DNA of 64,000 bases, from the NCBI RefSeq assembly GCF_004099695.1, contig NZ_SCHL01000011.1:1-64000 (forward strand). The letters are read 5' to 3'. The stretch comes from Methanosarcina sp. MSH10X1 (lineage in GTDB: Archaea; Halobacteriota; Methanosarcinia; Methanosarcinales; Methanosarcinaceae). Both the position numbers and the translations under genes were made by a program. Of this stretch, positions 52,832-61,259 are shown piece after piece; within the stretch, counting starts at the first letter, position 1; every line of letters starts with the position of its first letter. The notes below the pieces were generated by a model. That model was not told the DNA's origin. It saw only the letters and a program-made list of their open reading frames with translations, and did not search any database.

Positions 52832-54736
52832 TTATATGAATTTAACAAGCGGACAGACTTCGATACATGCTCCGCAATGAGTACAGTTTTCTTTAATCCT
52901 TGCCTTCCGGTCTTTCATTTCAATCGAATTGTACTCACAATGCCCCACACAAACTCCGCATCCCTGGCAGAGCAAAGCCCTTCTTACCGAGAACTCAACA
53001 ATTCTCATAAGCCCTTTCAGAGTTTTTTCATTGTCACTTCTCCCATTAACGTTTCCCGAGGCAAAAACCTGTGCTCTGGATTCTCCGAAAGTGACCGAGG
53101 CCGCACCTTCTATAAAAGAAACCTTCCCAACAGGGGAAAGCATTCCGCTTTCTTGCAGGGTTTCTATATCGATTGCCTGCCCGAAACTTCCATCTGAAGA
53201 CATTCCTCCTGCCTTGCAGGGCCTGTATCCTGTTGCCACTTCAAAATGAAGTTCTTTCTGGACTTCCTGGGACGGGAGGAGGGAAATGCCTTTTTTCTCG
53301 GCAAGTGTCTGAAGAACCCGCGGATATCGCTTATAGCGCCATAAGCCGTATTTTACCCACTCAGCCGAGAGACCCATTTTTTCAGCATAGGCAAGGAGAT
53401 GGGAGTTAAGTTTTTTTGCAAGTTCGGGGTGGCTTTCTTCGAGCTGGAAAAAGTCTGCAAGCGAAGAAGATGGGCAGAGCCAGCATCCCATTCTGTCATA
53501 TCCGTGCTCGTAAGCCGGATTGTAGGGAGCTTTAGTCCTGAAAATATAAAACCAGATATGAAGGGCTGTCCACTCCTGAATAGGGGAAGCTCCTACCTGA
53601 TTTCCTACCCAGGGGTTTTTCCAGACTTTCTTGCTGATTGAACGGGCGTGGGATTCGTACTGGCGCTGCCCTATGAAACTCAGGCATCCGCCTTCGTAAT
53701 TCTCATCAATTAACCGGGTAATTGGTCCGAGTTTGCAGATCTTACAGCACCAGCGGGTATCCATGGTAGGGGGGCCAAAGACACCTATAGAATCCCAGAA
53801 AGAGTCTCCTGCACTTGCGGTCCTGAGCTCTTTCCCGTAGTGCTCAGCAACCTGTTTGACATTCTCAAGGGTTTCTGGAAACTCAAGCCCTGTATCTGCA
53901 AACATGATCTCGTAATCGTCAAGACTTTCGTGAACTAACTGGAGCACGGCAAGGCTGTCCTTTCCCCCGGAATAGGATACGCTTACTTTCAGATTCATGC
54001 TTCCTGTTACATTTTTGATGAAGGCGTGGGATTTTTCTATCATGCCGTCCAGGATTTTTTCGTTGGCTCTTACGGCATCTTCCCAGTTCTGACCCGCAGA
54101 ATTTGTTTTTTGAGATTCTGGCTCTCCGCTCCAGCGCGGTTTTACGGCATGCCCGCGGGTTTCCTCACACATTTCCTTTCCCGCCATTCGGGCACGCCCA
54201 CAACAGATTACCTCTCCTGCAGGGTTCAGCACAACGACCTCGTCCTCTTTCTGGATTTCGGGGTCTGCATCAAGAACTCCGGGAGCAAGGACACTTGCAC
54301 CCTTTTTTAAAATGAAAGGTACAACGGACTGCTCGATAACGACCCATTTCTTCAGGGCCTTTATATCCTCTCCCTGGAAAAGCCTTCTTGCCCCTTCGAG
54401 CCTGGGAAGCAGGACCCATTCGCAGCTCTCGATTTCAAATCTGATAGATGCAAGCACTTCCCCGTCAACTATAATCTCATCCATACGGTCTTCGTATGGG
54501 GCTTTATTCAGCACTACCAGGTGCCCGTCGGCTATGAGGGGCGCATTGAATTGTTTTTCAGAAACCGAATTTATGCGTTTTATATCATAATCAAAAGCAG
54601 GGCGGATATCCCCTGGGGGGGTGACCTCGACCCTTTTTGTGTTTTTGCCGCATCCGCATCGTTTTCCCAGTACAGGCACATTACAGGCCTCGCACCAGTG
54701 CAGAAGCATTTTACCAAGATAAGCTGGTCTGGACAT
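52832..54736 (-). CDS. PUA / PAPS-reductase-like / 4Fe-4S ferredoxin fusion protein
   Basis: 634-residue multidomain protein. The N-terminal zinc ribbon is CEACNVPVLGKRCGCGK (~14-30). A PUA domain (~85-175; GARRLFQGEDIKALKKWVVI, then VLAPGVLDADPEIQKEDEVV) is expected to bind RNA. A PAPS-reductase-like ATP-pyrophosphatase has the PP-loop SYSGGKDSLAVLQL (~250) and cysteines in TRWCCKICKLGP and GCWLCPSSS. Two [4Fe-4S] clusters are at the C-terminus (CQGCGVCVGHC; CTHCGACIEVCP). Such fusions are common in methanogens and are usually annotated as PAPS reductase. The PUA domain and PP-loop make an RNA thiolation or sulfur-transfer role more likely than sulfate assimilation. Start ATG at 54736. Confidence 0.93.
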   Translation of the reverse strand: MSRPAYLGKMLLHWCEACNVPVLGKRCGCGKNTKRVEVTPPGDIRPAFDYDIKRINSVSEKQFNAPLIADGHLVVLNKAPYEDRMDEIIVDGEVLASIRFEIESCEWVLLPRLEGARRLFQGEDIKALKKWVVIEQSVVPFILKKGASVLAPGVLDADPEIQKEDEVVVLNPAGEVICCGRARMAGKEMCEETRGHAVKPRWSGEPESQKTNSAGQNWEDAVRANEKILDGMIEKSHAFIKNVTGSMNLKVSVSYSGGKDSLAVLQLVHESLDDYEIMFADTGLEFPETLENVKQVAEHYGKELRTASAGDSFWDSIGVFGPPTMDTRWCCKICKLGPITRLIDENYEGGCLSFIGQRQYESHARSISKKVWKNPWVGNQVGASPIQEWTALHIWFYIFRTKAPYNPAYEHGYDRMGCWLCPSSSLADFFQLEESHPELAKKLNSHLLAYAEKMGLSAEWVKYGLWRYKRYPRVLQTLAEKKGISLLPSQEVQKELHFEVATGYRPCKAGGMSSDGSFGQAIDIETLQESGMLSPVGKVSFIEGAASVTFGESRAQVFASGNVNGRSDNEKTLKGLMRIVEFSVRRALLCQGCGVCVGHCEYNSIEMKDRKARIKENCTHCGACIEVCPLVKFI

Positions 54737-55180
54737 ATCAAGCAGATTGAGATATGTTCCCCTTTAAAAGGTTTGTCTTTCCTGCAAATTTTTTCAAAAA
54801 AACGGCTTGATCACAAGCCTTTTCAAAAAAGGCTTGAGCGAAAACCTTTTGAGAAAAGGTTTTATCGCAAACTTTTTCAAAAAAAGTTTAATCACAAGTC
54901 TTTTCAAAAAAGGCTTGAGCGAAAACTCATGCTTTATCTAGACCGGTGTAACCGGAGCGTGATCGACCGGCGCAACGGTTGTGCTTGAGCGAAAACCTTT
55001 TGAGAAAAGATTTTATTGCAAAATTTTTCAAAAAATTTGGTCAAAAACTACTGCTTTATCTGAACCGGCGCAACGCAAACTTTTCCAAAAAAATTTTGAG
55101 TAAAATTTCCTTTAACACTTCTCGATAGCAGTAGTTAAATTATATACACTAAAACGAGAAACAATGTATGGGGGAATTTA
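54737..55180. repeat. Second locus of the 27-bp palindromic repeat
   Basis: Between divergent genes. Four 27-bp hairpin units at 54812, 54839, 54866 and 54893 repeat the pattern of the 46.5-kb array. The first three are nearly identical to its opening units. TAGACCGGTGTAACCGG and the CCGGCGCAAC spacer follow, then degraded copies to about 55110. Here the repeat lies in a promoter-containing gap, whereas the first array lies between convergent 3' ends. A plus-strand frame through it shows a 9-residue period (KPFQKRLER type), which is only the 27-bp repeat read as codons. Confidence 0.85.
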
Positions 55181-55498
55181 ATGGTAATTATAAAAGAAAT
55201 CGATCCTGTGGAGTTCGGAAAAACTCTTTTGATCGTTCAGGGGACAATGGGTTTAGTTTTCGGGTTTTTCACAACAATTGCTACTTTCATGGGATTTTCC
55301 ATGCCAAAAAGACTGGGAATTTTCTCCCTGATCTTCGGAAGACAGGCTGTATTCAGCTTACCGCTATTTTATGGAGTGTCGGGCTATCTTATAGGGCGTA
55401 TTACGGCTGGCTTATATAACACTCTGATAGGTTCGAAAAAAGGGCTCAGGGTGGAGATTTTGCGTAAAAATACGGCCTTTAATAATGTTAAAACCTGA
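55181..55498 (+). CDS. Small membrane protein, conserved in archaea
   Basis: 105-residue protein. The opening IKEIDPVEFGKTLLIVQGTM, followed by hydrophobic segments (LVFGFFTTIATFMGF; FSLPLFYGVSGYLIGRITAG), gives two to three membrane helices. The IDP-x-x-x-xK start followed by a long helix is a pattern of small archaeal membrane proteins of unknown function. GGGGGAATTTA precedes the ATG at 55181; a longer overlapping frame from 55168 is a shadow. It stands alone beside the palindromic repeat. Confidence 0.72.
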   Translation: MVIIKEIDPVEFGKTLLIVQGTMGLVFGFFTTIATFMGFSMPKRLGIFSLIFGRQAVFSLPLFYGVSGYLIGRITAGLYNTLIGSKKGLRVEILRKNTAFNNVKT

Positions 55499-55802
55499 AG
55501 TTTCGCATCTCTTCAATTCGTCTTTTTCTGGTTTCTTTTATTTTAAGGAGATTGATAATAGCTAATGATCATTGGGCAGTGTTACGAATTTGCTGTAAAT
55601 TCAAAGTTATTTTTTTGTACTAGGAGAAAAATCGTCACACTGCTGGTTTTTTCCCATTTTTCTTACTTTTTGTTCTTTGATTAGAAAATTTTCGAAAAAT
55701 AGATACTCCTGGCTCAATCTTTAATAATTTTTGAAATCATTAGCTCTCTCTGTTTTTTGAGTATTTATAGTTATAAATACTATGATAACTATAGTGATTA
55801 TT
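55499..55802. other. Intergenic region with toxin-antitoxin promoter
   Basis: About 300 AT-rich bases. The right end contains the palindromic operator and TATA region of the toxin-antitoxin operon (listed separately). Nothing else is recognised. Confidence 0.35.
55760..55781 (+). promoter_or_regulatory. Palindromic operator over the TATA region of a toxin-antitoxin operon
   Basis: AGTATTTATA (55760-55769) and TATAAATACT (55772-55781) are exact inverted copies separated by two bases. The element covers the TATA-like sequence and ends 21 bases before the antitoxin ATG. The symmetry is what a dimeric antitoxin needs for autorepression, and the short distance suggests a nearly leaderless message. 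Confidence 0.65.
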
Positions 55803-55997
55803 ATGTCAGAAACCACAACCATACAGATTTCCAAAGACACTCGTGATGAGTTAAAAAACATTGGGAAAATGGGCGATGACTACAATACCGTTATACGAAA
55901 ATTGATCCATGAACACAACTGTAATAAACTTATAGACGAAGGCGATAGGCTCATAAAAGAACATCGTGACGAGTTCGTGAGCATCGATGACCTTTAA
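55803..55997 (+). CDS. RelB/VapB-like antitoxin
   Basis: 64-residue protein with an N-terminal ribbon-helix-helix-like segment (ETTTIQISKDTRDELKNIGK, DDYNTVIRKLIHEHN) for DNA binding and an acidic C-terminal tail (IDEGDRLIKEHRDEFVSIDD) that would wrap the toxin. The ATG at 55803 is chosen over 55782 because the latter lies directly against the operator and would be upstream of the expected transcription start. It overlaps the toxin gene by eleven bases. Antitoxin autoregulation through the upstream palindrome is likely. Confidence 0.88.
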   Translation: MSETTTIQISKDTRDELKNIGKMGDDYNTVIRKLIHEHNCNKLIDEGDRLIKEHRDEFVSIDDL

Positions 55998-56256
55998 AGT
56001 TCTGATCCACCCTAAGGTCTTCGAAAATATTCCTGTAGATCGTAGGGATCAAATAAAAGAGGCACTTCAAGAACTAAAAGACCCCCTGCCAGGGGGAAAC
56101 AAAAAAGAAGTAAAAGGAAGTCACAAAACAGTTTATAGGCTTCATGTAGGCGATTTTCGCATTTTATACGAAATTGATTTTGAACGAAACGAAGTTCTTG
56201 TTTTTAATATAATAACGGCTGAACAGGCGCATAAGAAGTACAATCATTTTAAATAG
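55987..56256 (+). CDS. relE: RelE-family toxin
   Basis: 89-residue ribosome-dependent mRNA endonuclease of the RelE/ParE superfamily. It shows IHPKVFENIPVDRRDQIKEA at the start, LKDPLPGGNKKEVKGSHKTV with the basic strand, YRLHVGDFRILYEIDFERNE and VLVFNIITAEQAHKKY at the end. The Arg in GDFRILY and the C-terminal His-x-x-x-Tyr match the family active site. It is translationally coupled to the antitoxin through an eleven-base overlap. It is complete, unlike the fragment at 4.7 kb. Confidence 0.9.
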   Translation: MTFKVLIHPKVFENIPVDRRDQIKEALQELKDPLPGGNKKEVKGSHKTVYRLHVGDFRILYEIDFERNEVLVFNIITAEQAHKKYNHFK

Positions 56257-56291
56257 TCCCAAACTTTTTTCTCACTTACCCTTTCTTATTT

Positions 56292-56762
56292 TTATTCTAT
56301 AAGTTTCCTGCCGTGTCGCATCATATAGCGGTTGCATTTTTTGAAATAATCGCTGTTACAGCGTTCTTTCTTCTCATTTCTTCTGGATAGTATTTTACTT
56401 GAAGAGCTATACAGCGTTTCGAGTTTTTCTGGTTGTATTGTTATCAGCAAGCCATCTACCATTTTCCCAGCTGGCCTGGTTGGCCTTTCATAATAATTAC
56501 AAGGTATTTTTATGTCTCCTGTCACTTTTCTATGCGATAATTTAAGCTTCTTTTTTCCTTCGGGTTTCTGGGTTACTATCTCCCTCTCTTCCTGGATTAT
56601 ATGCGCCTCTCCTGGGCTGCTGGCTGGCTCTTCTTCTCTTCTTTTGCATTCTCTTGAGTTCTGAAGATGCAGGTATAAGAATTCCGAAGCCAAACCCTTC
56701 AGGTAGTTTTTAAATTTATGCCGTTTAGAAAAACTTCGACATAAGGGACGAATCTGAAGCAC
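56292..56762 (-). CDS. Uncharacterised reading frame after the Cas4-like gene
   Basis: A 156-codon frame whose first 38 bases overlap the end of the Cas4-like gene. It is very basic (GKKKLKLSHRKVTGD; SRRNEKKERCNSDYFKKCNR) with no recognisable domain. The later part, from GDIKIPCNYYERPTRPAGKM onward, is more protein-like and an internal ATG (MVDGLLITIQ) is possible. I cannot decide whether it is real, a decayed gene or chance. Its position directly downstream of a nuclease-like gene on the same strand is the only contextual support. Confidence 0.3.
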   Translation of the reverse strand: MLQIRPLCRSFSKRHKFKNYLKGLASEFLYLHLQNSRECKRREEEPASSPGEAHIIQEEREIVTQKPEGKKKLKLSHRKVTGDIKIPCNYYERPTRPAGKMVDGLLITIQPEKLETLYSSSSKILSRRNEKKERCNSDYFKKCNRYMMRHGRKLIE

Positions 56763-57564
56763 AATGCTCCAAAAAGTTGCATTCCTTACAGAATTTCTCT
56801 TCTTTTCTCTCGGGCATTAATCCGGCTTTAATTTTCTCAACTTCCCTGCTGATTTTGAGAACTTCCCGCCTGTCCGAGCTTCGAACAACTACCCGTCTGA
56901 GAAGACCGAAGCTCACGTACTCTACAAAAGCAAAAGGAACCTCTTTCCCATTCTGGGCTTCAAGAAGCATGACAAGAGCTGCGGCATGTATCCGGTCAGA
57001 AGTCCATACTCCCTGTTCAGGGCAGCTTCCCGGCTTTAAGATTGACGGAACCTGCGCGCCTTCAAAGCAAACCAGTTTGGAGGGAACACCTTTAAGATTA
57101 AGTTTCTCTGAGGAAAGGAAGGGCTCGGTTTTAACAGGGTTGAATGCCGCAAGCATGGGCTCTTTCCCATATTCCTCAAGTGCCCTCAGAAGATTGGCTG
57201 CAATTTCAGGAATTTTGGTTCTCGCCTGCGCTTCTCCTACCTCAAGAATTTCCTTTGTGGCATCGGCAAGTTCCCGTGGAAACAGGAGTGGCAGATCCCT
57301 ACATGTCTGTGCCAGGGAGGTTTCAAGCTCTTTACGAAGGTTATCGGCGTTTAACGAACACTTTCTCAAAATTTCAGGGTAGGTCAGGGAAAGTTCTTTC
57401 AGGATCATTCTTTCGAGCCTCTGCCCATTCATTTCTGGGAAGAGTTCAAAGCCCCGATTGACAAAGTATACCTTTCGCGGGCAGTTGGCATATAATAGAA
57501 GATCTGATACATTTATCTCCGGATTTGGTGATTCGGCTGGCATCAGATAATAATTCTTTTGCAA
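56725..57564 (-). CDS. Cas4-like RecB-family protein (COG4343 type), catalytic residues altered
   Basis: 279-residue protein with the framework of Cas4/RecB-like nucleases. The N-terminal cysteine is in DLLLYANCPRKVYFVNRG, and the C-terminal three-cysteine cluster is FCKECNFLEHC, together the usual [4Fe-4S] ligand set. In the expected PD-(D/E)XK core, GVPSKLV stands where G-x-D-x-V is expected and VPSILKPG where E-x-K is expected, so the acidic metal ligands seem replaced by Ser while Lys remains. A helix WTSDRIHAAALVMLLE follows as in Cas4. No CRISPR array or other cas gene is in the window. DNA binding or a degenerate nuclease role is possible. Confidence 0.8.
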   Translation of the reverse strand: MQKNYYLMPAESPNPEINVSDLLLYANCPRKVYFVNRGFELFPEMNGQRLERMILKELSLTYPEILRKCSLNADNLRKELETSLAQTCRDLPLLFPRELADATKEILEVGEAQARTKIPEIAANLLRALEEYGKEPMLAAFNPVKTEPFLSSEKLNLKGVPSKLVCFEGAQVPSILKPGSCPEQGVWTSDRIHAAALVMLLEAQNGKEVPFAFVEYVSFGLLRRVVVRSSDRREVLKISREVEKIKAGLMPERKEEKFCKECNFLEHCASDSSLMSKFF

Positions 57565-57639
57565 ACTTTATATATTTTTTTGAAAGTTCTCGCCGTAATT
57601 CAATAGAACTTCTGCGACAATTGCCGAACTCATATTCGT

Positions 57640-57652
57640 TAGATATATATGG
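57640..57652 (+). promoter_or_regulatory. Candidate TATA box for the regulator-mevalonate unit
   Basis: TAGATATATATGG lies about 29-40 bases before the ATG of the HTH regulator at 57681, so the message would start within ~15 bases of the ATG. Motif and spacing only. Confidence 0.45.
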
Positions 57653-57680
57653 TAATGTTTCCTCTTAGAGTACGTGAGTC

Positions 57681-58421
57681 ATGACATCTAATGAATCCTC
57701 GGAAAATCTGCGCAATCGCCTTGCAGAAAAAATGGCTGGAGATATCACTCTCTCGGAAAAACCGGGTGAGTCACTCAAAAAATGGAGGTCGAATTTCGAG
57801 ATATCCCAGACCGATATTGCAAACTACCTTAAGGTTTCCCCTTCTGTTATTAGTGATTATGAAAGCGGGAGACGTAAGTCTCCAGGAACATTGATTATCA
57901 AGAAAATTGTGGAATCTCTTCTTGAAATTGATGCTGATAGGGGAGGCAAAAAGATTCACGCTTATGAATCAATACTTAACGCCGAAAGCAGTACAAAGTC
58001 CATTTACTCAACATACGAGTATACCCTCCCTATACAGCTTGCTAAATTAGTCAATCTTATCGAAGGCGAGATTGTCTACAAAGGAGTTGAGAGACCTCTC
58101 TACGGTTTCTCTGTTGTTGACAGCCAGAGGGCAATTCTGGAGCTTTCCTCCCATGAGTTCCAGAAACTCTATGGCTGGAGTACGGACAGGGCTATGGTCT
58201 TTACGAAAGTCAGCACCGGGAAATCCCCAATGGTAGCCATCAGGGTTACCAACCTTAAGCCTGGCGCGGTGGTACTGCACGGGCTTCGAAAGGAAGAAGT
58301 AGAACCCGTTGTAATCAAAATGGCGGAAGTTGACCGCATCCCTCTGGTCGCAACTACAATGGATCTCGACCAGATCGTCCAGTTACTGAAAAAATACAGT
58401 CAATATTATGCCAGGGAATAA
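57681..58421 (+). CDS. HTH regulator preceding the mevalonate genes
   Basis: 246-residue regulator. An Xre-like helix-turn-helix is at about residues 28-85 (SLKKWRSNFEISQTDIANYL, KVSPSVISDYESGRRKSPGT). A ~150-residue C-terminal domain (QLAKLVNLIEGEIVYKGVER; PLYGFSVVDSQRAILELSSH; MVAIRVTNLKPGAVVLHGLR) of archaeal type may sense a ligand. It lies 48 bases upstream of HMG-CoA synthase on the same strand, an arrangement conserved in many archaea, so it is a good candidate for control of isoprenoid synthesis. The ligand is unknown. Confidence 0.88.
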   Translation: MTSNESSENLRNRLAEKMAGDITLSEKPGESLKKWRSNFEISQTDIANYLKVSPSVISDYESGRRKSPGTLIIKKIVESLLEIDADRGGKKIHAYESILNAESSTKSIYSTYEYTLPIQLAKLVNLIEGEIVYKGVERPLYGFSVVDSQRAILELSSHEFQKLYGWSTDRAMVFTKVSTGKSPMVAIRVTNLKPGAVVLHGLRKEEVEPVVIKMAEVDRIPLVATTMDLDQIVQLLKKYSQYYARE

Positions 58422-58469
58422 ACCGCCCTGAAACTGATGCCCTGAAAAATTCAAAAACAGGTGAAAATA

Positions 58470-59519
58470 ATGGCTATTGGAATTGTATCTTACGGTGCTT
58501 ATGTCCCCCGATACCGTATAAAAATTGAAGAAATCGCCCGGCTCTGGGGTGATAACGCAGAGGCTCTTAAAAATGGCCTCATGGTATATGAAAAATCCGT
58601 GCCTGATATCGATGAAGATGCGGCAACCATAGCTGTGGAAGCGGCAAGACACGCGATGGCAAGAAGCGGAGTCGATCCAGGCCGGATCGGGGCAGTATAC
58701 ACCGGCTCGGAGAGTCATCCTTATGCCGTTAAGCCGACGAGCACAATTGTTGCCCAGGCTATAAGAGCGACTCCGCACATGACTGCAGCAGACTTTGAGT
58801 TCGCGTGTAAGGCAGGTACGGCTGCAGTTCAGGCCTGTATGGGTTTGGTGGGCTCAGGGATGGTCGATCTGGGCATGGCTATAGGAGCAGATGTTTCCCA
58901 GGGAGCTCCAAGTGATGCGCTTGAGTACACTGCGGCTGCAGGTGGAGTTGCCTGTCTCATCGGGAGAAAGGAATCCGAGCTTGCCGCAATAATTGAAGAC
59001 ACTTATTCCTTTACAACTGACACCCCTGACTTCTGGAGAAGGGAAGGAATGCCCTATCCTGAGCACGGAGGCCGTTTTACAGGAGAGCCCGGTTACTTCA
59101 AACACGTAACTAACGGCGCAAAAGGACTTATGGAAAAACTCGGAACTAAACCTGAAGATTACGATTATGCGGTTTTCCACCAGCCAAACGGCAAATTCCC
59201 GAGCAAAGCCGCAAAAACCCTGGGCTTCACTAAAGCTCAGATTACGCCGGGGCTCGTAGTTCCAAAGATCGGGAATACATATTCAGGTTCCTGCCTTATG
59301 GGGATTGCTGCGACTCTGGATCAGGCAAAACCAGGGGATAGAATTTTTGCAACTGCGTTTGGGTCAGGTGCAGGATCTGACGCTTTTAGTATAACAGTTA
59401 CAGACCGAATCGAGGAAATCCGAAACAGAGCTCCGACGGTTTCCGAACTGATTAAGGACCCAATATATATCGACTATGCAAGATATGCCAGGCATAAAGG
59501 GAAGATTCGCCTGGCCTGA
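58470..59519 (+). CDS. hmgS: Hydroxymethylglutaryl-CoA synthase
   Basis: 349-residue archaeal HMG-CoA synthase condensing acetoacetyl-CoA with acetyl-CoA in the mevalonate pathway for archaeol lipids. The N-terminus is [20 protein letters not shown]. The nucleophilic Cys is in [19 protein letters not shown] (~113), the general base in [13 protein letters not shown], and the His in [20 protein letters not shown] (~233). The ATG at 58470 is used because AGGTGA precedes it, rather than the GTG at 58461. It is followed by thiolase 16 bases downstream and DUF35, forming the known archaeal thiolase/HMGCS/DUF35 complex that channels acetoacetyl-CoA. Confidence 0.97.
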   Translation: MAIGIVSYGAYVPRYRIKIEEIARLWGDNAEALKNGLMVYEKSVPDIDEDAATIAVEAARHAMARSGVDPGRIGAVYTGSESHPYAVKPTSTIVAQAIRATPHMTAADFEFACKAGTAAVQACMGLVGSGMVDLGMAIGADVSQGAPSDALEYTAAAGGVACLIGRKESELAAIIEDTYSFTTDTPDFWRREGMPYPEHGGRFTGEPGYFKHVTNGAKGLMEKLGTKPEDYDYAVFHQPNGKFPSKAAKTLGFTKAQITPGLVVPKIGNTYSGSCLMGIAATLDQAKPGDRIFATAFGSGAGSDAFSITVTDRIEEIRNRAPTVSELIKDPIYIDYARYARHKGKIRLA

Positions 59520-59535
59520 AAACGGAGTGAGTATA

Positions 59536-60708
59536 ATGAGAGATGTAGCAATTGTCGGAGTAAAAAATACCAGGTTTGGAGAACTCTGGGAGCGTTCCCT
59601 GAGGGATATAGTGGTAGAAGCCGGCATAGGAGCAATCGAAGACGCAGGTGTTAGCGGAAAAGAAATCGATGCTCTTTATGTAGGAAACATGAGTGGAGGC
59701 CGCTTTATTGAGCAGGAACATATAGGGGCTCTTATTGCGGATTATTCCGGGCTTTCCAGGAACCTGCACGTTCCCGCCACGCGAGTAGAGGCTGCCTGTG
59801 CCTCAGGCGGGCTTGCCCTGCGGCAGGCTATTATGGCTGTGGCATCCGGTTACAGCGATATTGTGGTTGCAGCGGGAGCGGAGAAAATGACTGACGTCGG
59901 GTCTGAGGAAGCCTCTTCAGCCCTTGCGGCGGCAGCTGACCGGGAATGGGAAGGTATGGCAGGAGCAACTTTTCCGGGACTTTATGCAATGATCGCAAGG
60001 CTGCACATGCACAGGTACGGAACTACCAGCGAGCAGCTTGCCGAAGTTGCCGTAAAGAACCATAAAAACGGATGCCTCAATCCCATTGCCCAGTACAAAA
60101 ACATAATTACTGTTGATCAGGTGCTAAATTCCATTATGGTAGCGGACCCTCTGCATATTTTCGACTGTTCCCCCATCACGGACGGAGCCTCAGCCCTTGT
60201 ACTTGCTCCTGCGGAGGTTGCCCACAAATACACAGACACTCCCATTTATATCAGGGCAACTGCCCAGGCAAGTGATACGATTGCGCTTCATGATCGTCGC
60301 GACCTGACAACTCTTGATGCAACTGTAATAGCCGCAGAGCGGGCATATTCCATGGCAAAACTGAAACCTGAGGATATCGACCTTGTGGAAGTGCATGACT
60401 GCTTCACCATTGCCGAGATTTGTGCAATTGAAGATCTCGGGTTTGCAGAAAAAGGGAAAGGCGGAATCGTCACGGAAAACGGCGAAACTGCAATTGGAGG
60501 CAGAATCCCTGTGAACACCTCCGGCGGGCTCAAAGCTTGCGGACATCCGGTGGGCGCAACAGGAATAAAACAGGCTGTAGAAATCGTAACCCAGCTGCGC
60601 GGAGAAGCAGGCAAGCGACAGGTAGAAGGCGCAAAATACGGCATGACCCACAATGTCGGAGGGTCAGGCGCAACAGCAGCAGTGCATATCTTTTCGAGGG
60701 AGAGGTGA
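59536..60708 (+). CDS. Acetoacetyl-CoA thiolase (acetyl-CoA C-acetyltransferase)
   Basis: 390-residue thiolase-fold enzyme making acetoacetyl-CoA from two acetyl-CoA. The nucleophilic Cys is in [20 protein letters not shown] (~88), the His in [19 protein letters not shown], and the C-terminal Cys-His in [15 protein letters not shown] (~335). It belongs to the archaeal SCP-x-like type. GGAGTGA precedes the ATG at 59536; the longer frame from 59476 overlaps hmgS. It sits in the middle of the three-gene operon and, by homology, forms a hetero-oligomer with HMG-CoA synthase bridged by the DUF35 protein downstream. Confidence 0.96.
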   Translation: MRDVAIVGVKNTRFGELWERSLRDIVVEAGIGAIEDAGVSGKEIDALYVGNMSGGRFIEQEHIGALIADYSGLSRNLHVPATRVEAACASGGLALRQAIMAVASGYSDIVVAAGAEKMTDVGSEEASSALAAAADREWEGMAGATFPGLYAMIARLHMHRYGTTSEQLAEVAVKNHKNGCLNPIAQYKNIITVDQVLNSIMVADPLHIFDCSPITDGASALVLAPAEVAHKYTDTPIYIRATAQASDTIALHDRRDLTTLDATVIAAERAYSMAKLKPEDIDLVEVHDCFTIAEICAIEDLGFAEKGKGGIVTENGETAIGGRIPVNTSGGLKACGHPVGATGIKQAVEIVTQLRGEAGKRQVEGAKYGMTHNVGGSGATAAVHIFSRER

Positions 60709-60714
60709 TATAAA

Positions 60715-61113
60715 ATGTCTTCCGTTCCTAGATTCTGGAGAAATCTCGGCAGCCGGTATAATCTTGAGGGTACCCGCTGTAAAGAATGCGGGGAGCATTT
60801 CTATCCCCCACGCAATGTCTGCGTAAACTGCAGGCGGGAAGGCGAGATTGAGCCTTACACCTTCACAGGCACTGGCGAGATCGTAACATATACATTAATT
60901 CACACAGCTGCGGAAGGGTTTGAAAATCAGTCCCCTTACACTCTTGCAATAATCCAGCTGGATGAGGGGCCCCGGTTGACCTCCCAGGTCGTTGGTGAGC
61001 CCGAAAAGATGCATATCGGAATGAGGGTTAGACCCGTATTTCGTAAGCTCGGGGAAGACGGCGAACGCGGTATGATCTATTACGGTACCAAATTCGTTCC
61101 CGCAGATGCATAA
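60715..61113 (+). CDS. DUF35 OB-fold/zinc-ribbon bridging protein
   Basis: 132-residue protein with an N-terminal rubredoxin-like zinc ribbon (CKECGEHFYPPRNVCVNC, residues ~22-39) and a C-terminal OB-fold (GTGEIVTYTLIHTAAEGFEN; YTLAIIQLDEGPRLTSQVVG). In characterised archaeal complexes the DUF35 protein holds thiolase and HMG-CoA synthase together and supplies a shared CoA-binding site for channelling. It starts six bases after the thiolase stop, so the three genes are one operon. Confidence 0.95.
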   Translation: MSSVPRFWRNLGSRYNLEGTRCKECGEHFYPPRNVCVNCRREGEIEPYTFTGTGEIVTYTLIHTAAEGFENQSPYTLAIIQLDEGPRLTSQVVGEPEKMHIGMRVRPVFRKLGEDGERGMIYYGTKFVPADA

Positions 61114-61259
61114 AAGGATCAATAAAGATCCACAATAAGATCCGGATTTTCCGGATTCTATTTTTTCAGCTGATTTAAGCAAGATTTTAGGAAGGCAGGC
61201 ACTTAATCTTAAGTGTTTAGCCAACCTTAACCGGAAATAACTGGAGATGTGTGGAGACT

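Noticed and set aside
54521-54988. Plus-strand 155-codon frame with KPFQKRLER repeats
   Set aside because: It runs antisense into the PUA/PAPS-reductase gene and then through the palindromic repeat; the 9-residue period is the 27-bp DNA repeat.
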